In this document: positions 49,067 through 55,349 of the stretch, in pieces
Position numbering within the stretch: the first letter of the stretch is position 1
Layout: the number at the start of each line of letters is the position of its first letter
Source: JBFLYO01 sp040756745
GTDB lineage: Bacteria; Bacteroidota; Ignavibacteria; UBA10030; UBA6906
Reading direction: 5' to 3'
NCBI GenBank assembly: GCA_040756745.1
Contig: JBFLYO010000028.1
Location: 1 to 55,349, forward strand
Length of the DNA: 55,349 nucleotides
The notes under the pieces: generated by a model
Database searches by the model: none
Seen by the model: only the letters and a program-made list of their open reading frames with translations
Told to the model about the DNA's origin: nothing
Position numbers and translations under genes: made by a program

Positions 49067-50386
49067 TCAGAGCCCGTATTTCTTTCGTTTTCGCCAGAGT
49101 GTGGCGGGGTCTATACCCAGCATCGATGCTGCCTCATCCAGGTCGTTGGCGATCCTCAGCACGCGTGCGATGTGCTGGCGCTCCACCTCCTCCAATGAGA
49201 GGGGACGATTTGCCTCACCGACCAGCAGCTGGAATTCTTCCGGCAGGTGCTGCAGTCCCACAGGTTGCCCCTTCGCGAGGATGACCGCACGCTCGATGAT
49301 ATTCTCAAGCTCACGTACATTCCCTTTCCAGGGGTATGCGGTGAGCGCCCGCACCAGGTCCGGCGTCATCTCGCTGGTGCTCGCCGAGCGGCTGAGGAAG
49401 TGCTGCGCAAGAAGCGGGATGTCCTCGCTCCGTTCCCTGAGCGGCGGCAGCTTGATCTTCACCGCGTTCAACCGGTAGTAGAGATCCTCCCTGAAGTTGC
49501 CGGTTTGAACTGCTTCTTCCAGGTTTCTGTTCGTCGCTGCAATGATGCGGACGTCCACCTTCCGCGTCGCGGTTTCGCCGACACGTTCCAGTTCCTTGCT
49601 CTGCAGGAACCTGAGCAGCTTCACCTGCGTCGGCGGCGCCACCTCGCCGATCTCATCGAGGAGCACCGTCCCTCCGTCCGCCGCTTCGAACCGCCCTTCG
49701 CGGTCCCGCACAGCCCCCGTGAACGCCCCTTTCACATGGCCGAAGAGCTCGCTCTCCAGGAGGTTTTCGGCAAGCGCCGCACAATTGACCGTCACGAAGG
49801 GATTCTCCGCGCGCGGGCTCTGCTGGTGGATCATGCGCGCAAGGAGCTCTTTCCCCGTCCCGCTCTCCCCTTCGATGAGAACCGTGATCCCGCTCGGCGC
49901 GACCTGGGTGGCCAGGTCGAGGGCTGCCTTCATCCGCTCGCTCCGCGTGACCAGAATCCCCTGCGCGCCGCGCCGTCCGAGCTCTTCACGCAGCAGCCTG
50001 ATCTCATGGCGGAGCCGGTGGTGTTCGTATACCTTCTCCGCAAAGTGCTGGAGTTCGCTGAACTCGAAGGGCTTTTGCAGGTAATCGTACGCCCCCAGCT
50101 TGATCGCTTCGACCGCCGAGTCGATGCTGCCGTGGGCCGTCATCAGGATGACCGTCGTGTCGGGAGTGAGCTGCCGCGTCTGGCGGAGGAGTTCCATCCC
50201 GTCCATGGGTTCCATCTTTAGATCGAAGAAGGCGAGATCGAACGTCCGCGCGCGTATGGCATCGAGAGCTTCAAGCGGATTTGCGATGGCCGTCACTTCA
50301 AAGCCGGCGGCGTCCAGGCAGATGCGGACGGTCTTCAGGATGTTCTGCTCGTCATCGACCAGCAGGACTGAGGCCTTAGCGCTCAT
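49067..50386 (-). CDS. NtrC-family sigma-54-dependent response regulator
   Basis: 439 residues from ATG 50386, which overlaps the kinase stop as ATGA. The receiver domain spans 1-120 with D55 in FFDLKMEPMDG. The AAA+ domain has Walker A GESGTGKE, the sigma-54 contact loop GAFTGAVRDREG, Walker B GGTVLLDEIGE and the arginine-finger region. It ends in a Fis-type HTH (DLDEAASMLGIDPATLWRKR). It should activate RpoN promoters after phosphorylation by the adjacent kinase. The only good RpoN promoter found lies just downstream of this gene. Confidence 0.95.
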   Translation of the reverse strand: MSAKASVLLVDDEQNILKTVRICLDAAGFEVTAIANPLEALDAIRARTFDLAFFDLKMEPMDGMELLRQTRQLTPDTTVILMTAHGSIDSAVEAIKLGAYDYLQKPFEFSELQHFAEKVYEHHRLRHEIRLLREELGRRGAQGILVTRSERMKAALDLATQVAPSGITVLIEGESGTGKELLARMIHQQSPRAENPFVTVNCAALAENLLESELFGHVKGAFTGAVRDREGRFEAADGGTVLLDEIGEVAPPTQVKLLRFLQSKELERVGETATRKVDVRIIAATNRNLEEAVQTGNFREDLYYRLNAVKIKLPPLRERSEDIPLLAQHFLSRSASTSEMTPDLVRALTAYPWKGNVRELENIIERAVILAKGQPVGLQHLPEEFQLLVGEANRPLSLEEVERQHIARVLRIANDLDEAASMLGIDPATLWRKRKKYGL

Positions 50387-52254
50387 CCTTGCGCCTGTGG
50401 AACGGTCTGGGGCTGGCCGACAGGCAGCAGGAACGAAAAGGTGCTCCCCTTCCCGGGCTCGCTCTCGGCCCAAATCCGACCGCCGTAGACCTCCACAATT
50501 TCCTTCGCGATTGCGAGCCCGAGCCCTACGCTCCCCGGTGTGGCATCGGCCGCCCGCTTCACCTGCACGAATTTGTCGAAGATGCGCTCGAGGTGTTCTC
50601 GCGGAATACCGTGTCCGGTATCTTGCACATCGATCCTGACCGACCCCCCGTCTTCGCGGGCGCGAACGGTGACCGAGCCCCCCGGATCGGTGTATTTCAA
50701 CGCGTTGCTGACGAGGTTGGTGATCACCCAGGAGATCTGCTGTTCGTCCGCGACGATATGCGGGACGCCTGCGGGCATATCGCTGGTGAGCCGGATCCCT
50801 TTCTCGTTGAACTGCAGTTGCAGCGGGCGCAGCGAGAACTCCACCACGGCCGCAATGTCGAGCTCTTCGTTCTTGAGCTGCAGTCGCCCGGATTCCAGCT
50901 TCGAGAGCTGCAGGAGCTCTCGTGCAAGCTTCGTGAGACGGAAGCAGTCCTCGCGCGCCGACGCCATGAGCTCGCGCTGTTTCGGATTGAGTGGACCGAG
51001 GATCTGCTGATTCAGGATATCCACGGCCATGTTCACCGACGTCAGCGGGGTGCGAAACTCGTGCGACAGGGTCGCGATGAAATCGGATTTCTGCCGGTCG
51101 AGTTCTTTGAACTGGGTCACGTCCTGCAGGATCGTCAGGACGCCGTAGAGCGTCCCTTCGACGTCTCGGAGCGGCGTCACCTTGGGACGGAAGAACAACT
51201 GGCGATCCCCCCGCGTGAACTGGATGATTTCAGGGGGCTGTTCCGAGAGCTCGCCGTTGCCCCCCGTACTGCTCCGGATGAGAGCGAGGATCCGTTCGTC
51301 GCGCACCACCGACGATACCGGTCGCCCCACCGCCTCTCCCTCACCCGTCCCAAACAGGTCGATCACGATGCGGTTGACATGCAGGATCTGCATGGCGGCG
51401 TCAGTCACAATGATCCCGTCGGCAATGCTCTCCACGATCGCCTCGGATTTCCGCTTCTCGGCGATGATCTGATCGATATTCATCTGTTCAAACCGCTTCA
51501 GCCGCTCGGTCATCTTGTTGAACTCCCGGCTGAGCTGGCCGATCTCGTCGTCGGAGAGCACGTCGATCTTCAGGTCCAGCTTCCCCGCACCGATCTGTTT
51601 GACGGTCTCGGTGAGATTCTCCGCCGGCGTGATGAACACCTTTGTGAGCCATGCCGTCGTAATGACGGTCAGGATCAGTGCGATGATCGAGGTGAGCATG
51701 GTCCCATACGCCGTCTGGTTGGCGATTGCGTGGGTCCGCGGCATGGCGTCGTTCATCGCCGATTGGTTGATCTCGAACAAGCGGAAGCAGAGCTCCCGGA
51801 GCTGGTCGGATGTCGGCCGGACAGCATCGTAGTAGTACTGCTTCGCCTCCCGGACGGCGCCCTGATTGGTTCGTGCGGTCATCGAGTCGGTCAGGAGAAC
51901 GTATTGCTGATATGCCTGCCGAATCGAATCGCGGAGCGGCTCCTGCGAGGGGAGCGACACGGACCGGACCGCCTCGTTGTACCAGTGGAAGAAGTAGTCG
52001 CGGTTCTCGGCAACGCTGCCGCCGACGGCCGGCTCCTCCCCCTCTGTGGCGACCAGCAAGGCGTTGTCCTGCCGCTCGAGCGACTTCACCATGTTTTCCG
52101 CCGCGAGCACGCTCTGGTAGTTCTCCCGGAGGATTGTGGTGACGGTCGCCCCGAGCGAATAGAAATTATAAATGGACCAGAAGCTCGCGCCGAGATTCAG
52201 CAATACCAGAATGGCAAAGGTCCAGATGATCTTTGCACGGATGGTTTTAATCAT
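50383..52254 (-). CDS. Membrane-bound sensor histidine kinase
   Basis: 623 residues. TM1 is at about 9-30, followed by a helical periplasmic sensor (33-185) and TM2 at 186-206. The HAMP domain (about 207-258, TPAENLTETVKQIGAGKLDL) and a PAS domain (about 268-385) come next. The HisKA box has H398 in ATLSHEFRTPLTSVN. The HATPase domain has NLVSNALKY, DTGHGIP and GVGLGLAI-like loops (SVGLGLAIAKEIV). It phosphorylates the NtrC-type regulator encoded next. The ligand is unknown. Its ATG overlaps the upstream barrel stop by one base (TGATG). Confidence 0.95.
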   Translation of the reverse strand: MIKTIRAKIIWTFAILVLLNLGASFWSIYNFYSLGATVTTILRENYQSVLAAENMVKSLERQDNALLVATEGEEPAVGGSVAENRDYFFHWYNEAVRSVSLPSQEPLRDSIRQAYQQYVLLTDSMTARTNQGAVREAKQYYYDAVRPTSDQLRELCFRLFEINQSAMNDAMPRTHAIANQTAYGTMLTSIIALILTVITTAWLTKVFITPAENLTETVKQIGAGKLDLKIDVLSDDEIGQLSREFNKMTERLKRFEQMNIDQIIAEKRKSEAIVESIADGIIVTDAAMQILHVNRIVIDLFGTGEGEAVGRPVSSVVRDERILALIRSSTGGNGELSEQPPEIIQFTRGDRQLFFRPKVTPLRDVEGTLYGVLTILQDVTQFKELDRQKSDFIATLSHEFRTPLTSVNMAVDILNQQILGPLNPKQRELMASAREDCFRLTKLARELLQLSKLESGRLQLKNEELDIAAVVEFSLRPLQLQFNEKGIRLTSDMPAGVPHIVADEQQISWVITNLVSNALKYTDPGGSVTVRAREDGGSVRIDVQDTGHGIPREHLERIFDKFVQVKRAADATPGSVGLGLAIAKEIVEVYGGRIWAESEPGKGSTFSFLLPVGQPQTVPQAQG

Positions 52255-52982
52255 CAGAACATCACCCCCACGAACAGGCCATGGTTGACAGTGCGGTAAT
52301 CGAAGAACCCCCCCGTACTCCAGCTCTGCAATCGGAACCGGTATCCGGCAGCGATTCCTCCTGCCACGGGCACGCGATGAAAGAGCGCGGCAACCTCGCC
52401 AAGGACCGCCGGCGAGGACCCGCTCCGGATGCTGTACCCGGGGAAGCTGTAATGGATCACCCCCGATGCGCCGATCGAGAGATCGACACCCTCTCCACGG
52501 CTGCGGAACTTCAACCCCGTACCGATGCCGATGCTGGCCACGTTGAAGTCGTCACGTTTTGATCCGGCTGCCTCCGACTTGCTGAAATCCGCGGCGACGA
52601 GGAGAGGAAGTACGAGGGCGGTCTCCCGTGTCCCGGCAAGCGGCAGCTCAGTCATGACGGTCGTGCTGAGGAATATTGCCGAACACGACCGGCCGTCCAG
52701 GTCGTACTGCGCATAGCCGAAGGTCACGTCGAAGACCCCGTTCCGGTACATGAGGAAAGGCATCACGCGTGCGTACCGGATCACAAGCGAATCGGGCGCA
52801 TCGTTGCTTGATCGGGGGGCAAACTCTCGCGCGAACGCCCCTGCAGCAATGTAGCGCGACGTTGACTGGTCGTAGGATGTCCGCTCGACATATTGTCCCC
52901 GCACGTCCGCCGCACCCCCAAGCAGCAGAACTGCACCTGCAATCAGGCGGGTGATCCGCCGTGTGTCAGCGGTTCCCGTCAT
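52254..52982 (-). CDS. Outer-membrane beta-barrel-like protein upstream of the kinase
   Basis: 242 residues. The signal peptide ends DVRGQ. The rest shows amphipathic strands (GVFDVTFGYAQYDLDG, FNVASIGIGTGLKFRSRG) and ends NHGLFVGVMF, as expected for an outer-membrane barrel. It overlaps the CNNM gene by 17 nt and the kinase by one base, so it is coupled to both. It might report envelope state to the kinase, but this is speculation. Confidence 0.78.
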   Translation of the reverse strand: MTGTADTRRITRLIAGAVLLLGGAADVRGQYVERTSYDQSTSRYIAAGAFAREFAPRSSNDAPDSLVIRYARVMPFLMYRNGVFDVTFGYAQYDLDGRSCSAIFLSTTVMTELPLAGTRETALVLPLLVAADFSKSEAAGSKRDDFNVASIGIGTGLKFRSRGEGVDLSIGASGVIHYSFPGYSIRSGSSPAVLGEVAALFHRVPVAGGIAAGYRFRLQSWSTGGFFDYRTVNHGLFVGVMF

Positions 52983-54282
52983 GGCTCTTCCCGTTCTTCT
53001 TCAGCCGCAACGTCTTGACCCGCCGCCCTTCCACCGCCTCCACAATACCCGTCCAGCGCTCCAGCGCGATCTGCGCCCCCTTGTCCGGCACGCGCCCGAG
53101 CAGATGGATGGCGTATCCGCTGACGGTCACCACGTCCTTGGAGTCGGGCTCAACGCCGAACATGCGCGCAAACTCATGCAGTGGCATGGAGCCGTCCACG
53201 AGGTATTCGTTCTCATTCATTTTCTGGACAGGTCCCTGCTCTACGTCGAATTCGTCGCGGATGTCGCCGACAAGCTCTTCGAGCACGTTCTCGAGCGTCA
53301 CCAGCCCCGCCGTTCCGCCGTACTCGTCGACGGCAATGGCCATCAGCACGCGGCGTGCCAGGAATGCATTGAGGATCCGCTCCAGGGGCATTGTCTCGGG
53401 AACGAACAGCATCTCCCGCTTGATCTCCAGGAGCCGACTGCCGCTCCCCTGTTCCCCTTTCAGCCGGAAGAGATCCTTCAGGTGGATCATCCCCAGCACG
53501 TTGTCCAGATCGCGCTCGCAGAGCGGATAGCGTGTGAACTGATTGTCGAGCGCCAGCGTGATGTTTTCCGCCAGACTCTTCTCCGTGGAGAGGAAGATCA
53601 CCGAGGTCCGCGGCACCATGACCTCCCGCACAGTACGGTTCTGGAGGTCCATGGCATTCAGGAGTATGCTCTTCCCCGTGCTTGAAAATATCTTCCCCTT
53701 GCTGAGGAGGAGCCGCAGTTCCTCCTCCGAATGGGCGATCTCTCCCTCTCCGACCGGCTCGATGCCGATCGCGCGGACGAACACGTTGGCCGTGCTGTTC
53801 AGAAGCCAGATGAACGGCTTGAAGACGAGGAAGAAAAGGTGCAACGGCCGCGCGACGAACAGGGTCGTCCGCCTGGCATGCTGGATCGCCAGCGATTTGG
53901 GAGCAAGCTCTCCCAGCACGATGTGCAGAAACGTGATGAGGGCGAACGCGACGGCGAACGACGTCGTTTCCACGACCGCTGCACTCGTCACGCCGGCCCA
54001 ATGGAACACAGGCGCGAGCAGATCGGCCACAAAGGGCTCTCCCAGCCACCCCAGGCCGAGACTCGTGGCCGTGATCCCGAGCTGGGTCGCCGATATATAA
54101 GCGTCCATGTGCGTGATCAGGTGCTGCGCGACGGTTGCGCGCTTCACGCCCGCTCTGAGGAGGGGTTCGATCTGGGTCGCTCGAACCTTGACGATCGCAA
54201 ATTCCGCGGCCACGAAAAACCCGTTCAACAGCACGAGGGCCAGGACGCCGGCGATCTTTAGAAACGCGACAATGATCTCCAT
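52966..54282 (-). CDS. CNNM/CorC (HlyC)-family membrane transporter
   Basis: 438 residues. The DUF21/CNNM membrane domain spans 1-190 (ALVLLNGFFVAAEFAIVKVR, ITATSLGLGWLGEP, HIVLGELAPKSLAI). Two CBS domains lie at about 205-325 (VREVMVPRTSVIFLSTEKSL, RRVLMAIAVDEYGGTAGLVT). A CorC_HlyC domain closes the protein (YLVDGSMPLHEFARMFGVE). The family is linked to magnesium or cobalt efflux; older haemolysin naming is misleading. It is first in an operon with the barrel, kinase and regulator. The start at 54282 follows the conserved N-terminus. Confidence 0.93.
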   Translation of the reverse strand: MEIIVAFLKIAGVLALVLLNGFFVAAEFAIVKVRATQIEPLLRAGVKRATVAQHLITHMDAYISATQLGITATSLGLGWLGEPFVADLLAPVFHWAGVTSAAVVETTSFAVAFALITFLHIVLGELAPKSLAIQHARRTTLFVARPLHLFFLVFKPFIWLLNSTANVFVRAIGIEPVGEGEIAHSEEELRLLLSKGKIFSSTGKSILLNAMDLQNRTVREVMVPRTSVIFLSTEKSLAENITLALDNQFTRYPLCERDLDNVLGMIHLKDLFRLKGEQGSGSRLLEIKREMLFVPETMPLERILNAFLARRVLMAIAVDEYGGTAGLVTLENVLEELVGDIRDEFDVEQGPVQKMNENEYLVDGSMPLHEFARMFGVEPDSKDVVTVSGYAIHLLGRVPDKGAQIALERWTGIVEAVEGRRVKTLRLKKNGKSHDGNR

Positions 54283-54325
54283 CGGCGCGCCAGTGTGTAT
54301 ATCGACAACACTCCCATAGTATAGT

Positions 54326-54354
54326 AATGTACGCCGCTGGTGGTGGTAAATCAA
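54326..54354 (-). promoter_or_regulatory. Predicted promoter of the CNNM-barrel-kinase-regulator operon
   Basis: Minus-strand TTGATT (54354-54349), 17 nt, TACATT (54331-54326), about 45-70 nt before the ATG at 54282. Confidence 0.45.
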
Positions 54355-54459
54355 GACGACAAAATCGCTTATTCTCGACCGAATCTGCCTGTATTCTCAA
54401 GTGCGAATTTCTTACGTTACCAAGAAGCCTGTCATCCTCTATTTTTTTTTTGCGGCACT

Positions 54460-55329
54460 ATGCGGCATACGTTGCTTATCGCCTTCACCGCTGTTTCTCT
54501 CGTCTCGTGCTCCGGGAAGCGGGACCAGCAGACCGACCTTGTCACATTCCCCCTGCGGGGCAAAGTGGTGGAGATTGACACCGCGCAAGGAGTGTTGACG
54601 GTGGCCCACGAGGCCATCCCCAACTACATGAACGCCATGACGATGCCGTTCAAGGTGAAGGAGCGTTCGCAGCTCCTGGCAATCGGTGCGGGGGACACGA
54701 TCCATGCAACGCTTGCGGTCTCGCGCACGGAAAGCTGGCTCGAGGGAATCACTGTGGCGGGAAGGGGAGTGCCGGAGAAGACCCTGTCGGCCGACGAAAT
54801 CTTCACGGCAAAGGTATTCAGGACCAGCGAGCTGTTCCCCGACGAGACGCTGCTCAATCAGGACGGGGCGCCGATCCGGCTCAGCACATTCCGCGGAAAG
54901 GTTGTCGCACTGACGTTTATTTATACCCGGTGCCCGTTACCCGATTTCTGCATCAGGATGAGCGACCATTTTGCGAGAATCCAGAAGTCGCTCTCGCGTG
55001 ACAGCGACCTGGGAGGACGATGGCACCTGATATCCATCAGCTTCGATCCGCGGTTCGACAGGCCGGCCGTGCTCAAGCGTTATGCAGGGTCGTACGGAGC
55101 AGACTTCTCAACCTGGGATTTCGTCACCGACCCCGACACGGCGGGCTCGGCGATCCGGCGTCTGGCGGACGGGCTCGGGCTGACCTACGCCGACGACGAG
55201 GGATTGATTGCGCACAACCTGCGGACGGTGCTGCTGGACAAGGAGGGACGGCTGGTGCGTGTGATCAATGGAAATGAATGGAAGGCGGAGGAGGTGGCGG
55301 CGGAAATCAGGGCGTTGGCGGCCCGGTAG
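54460..55329 (+). CDS. SCO1/SenC-like copper chaperone lipoprotein with CusF-like domain
   Basis: 289 residues. The signal has a lipobox (VSLVSCSGK). Residues 28-105 form a CusF-like copper-binding beta-barrel (IPNYMNAMTMPFKVKERSQL with the Met-x-Met pair). From about 120 there is a thioredoxin-fold SCO1 domain with the metal cysteines in FIYTRCPLPDFCIRMS (C-x5-C, where classic Sco has CxxxC) and a histidine in DEGLIAHNLRT. It delivers copper or reduces thiols during cytochrome oxidase CuA assembly, in the periplasm. The ATG is preceded by a run of 10 Ts and no Shine-Dalgarno. Its TAG stop lies inside the palindrome at the window edge. Confidence 0.9.
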   Translation: MRHTLLIAFTAVSLVSCSGKRDQQTDLVTFPLRGKVVEIDTAQGVLTVAHEAIPNYMNAMTMPFKVKERSQLLAIGAGDTIHATLAVSRTESWLEGITVAGRGVPEKTLSADEIFTAKVFRTSELFPDETLLNQDGAPIRLSTFRGKVVALTFIYTRCPLPDFCIRMSDHFARIQKSLSRDSDLGGRWHLISISFDPRFDRPAVLKRYAGSYGADFSTWDFVTDPDTAGSAIRRLADGLGLTYADDEGLIAHNLRTVLLDKEGRLVRVINGNEWKAEEVAAEIRALAAR

Positions 55330-55349
55330 GGGCATGATTAATCATGCCC
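55326..55349. repeat. Palindromic repeat cut by the window edge
   Basis: GTAGGGGCATGATTA then ATCATGCCC: a dyad centred on ATTAAT, whose right arm continues outside the window. It shares its GTAGGGGC end with the element at 34141-34167 and overlaps the SCO1-like stop codon. Confidence 0.7.

Noticed and set aside
50389..52299. 636-codon open frame on the plus strand opposite the sensor kinase
   Set aside because: It is the complement of a kinase with all expected motifs. The translation shows no domain and reflects high-G+C codon bias.
53213..54400. 395-codon frame on the minus strand overlapping the CNNM gene
   Set aside because: Another frame of the same strand. It is Arg/Gly-rich without motifs, while the overlapping frame has clear CNNM, CBS and CorC domains.

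Overview
The window is high-G+C chromosomal DNA from a free-living Gram-negative bacterium of the Bacteroidota/Chlorobiota-Ignavibacteria (FCB) assemblage. The main clues are two secreted proteins ending in a type IX secretion (T9SS) sorting tail (YPNPFNP...), several outer-membrane barrels, an ExbB-ExbD-ExbD-TonB set, a DUF3570/DUF4266 pair and CsgG-like and TPR lipoprotein or periplasmic genes. Recognisable promoters are TTGACN-N16/17-TAnnnT, not the Bacteroidia-type TAnnTTTG. The assignment is inferred from gene content. A run of 10 Ns at 34074-34083 shows that this is a scaffold, probably from a metagenome.

Layout. 1-2.6 kb: a rhodanese/metallo-beta-lactamase protein (cut by the window edge), a small membrane protein with a clear terminator, and a TauE/SafE exporter, perhaps a small sulfur-handling locus. 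2.6-7.1 kb: a secreted GH5-CBM6 glycosidase and helicase HrpB. 7.6-8.2 kb: tRNA-Val followed by a 146-bp-period array of tRNA 3' halves and palindromic elements, then a low-complexity hairpin array. 8.2-12.3 kb: a lactate operon (FAD/Fe-S D-lactate dehydrogenase and LarA racemase), with a double-HTH protein divergent from it. 13.1-18.3 kb: a membrane protein and an AhpD-like protein, then the non-oxidative pentose phosphate operon tkt-rpiB-tal, headed by a decayed, internally deleted pgi. 18.5-24 kb: a DnaQ-like exonuclease, a DsbD-like protein with an unlisted 52-aa membrane protein before it, and a TPR/EamA/TrmH operon.

24.3-32.1 kb: a seven-gene cell-envelope operon behind a near-consensus promoter. 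It encodes three small barrels, a diheme hydrazine-synthase-alpha-like lipoprotein, a DUF4266 lipoprotein ending in GGGCGC, a DUF3570 barrel and a T9SS-exported NHL-type propeller. Every product is envelope or surface located, and the genes are tightly coupled (ATGA overlaps). This is the best candidate in the window for an uncharacterised system, possibly an extracytoplasmic redox complex.

32.5-42.7 kb: citrate synthase, a GT4 glycosyltransferase, an M14 carboxypeptidase, a lone CheY-like receiver, a NUDIX hydrolase, an ECF-type sigma factor, a CsgG-like lipoprotein and an M1 aminopeptidase with a HEAT-repeat tail.

42.7-54.3 kb: an eight-gene operon (STAS, ExbB, two ExbD, TonB, small membrane protein, orphan PstS-like binding protein, large TPR protein). 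It is preceded by an excellent sigma-54 promoter (TGGCAC-N5-TTGC) and lies directly downstream of a sensor kinase/sigma-54 activator pair in the same orientation, which makes a plausible dedicated regulatory circuit. The window ends with a CNNM/CorC-type transporter and a divergent SCO1-like copper chaperone carrying a CusF-like domain.
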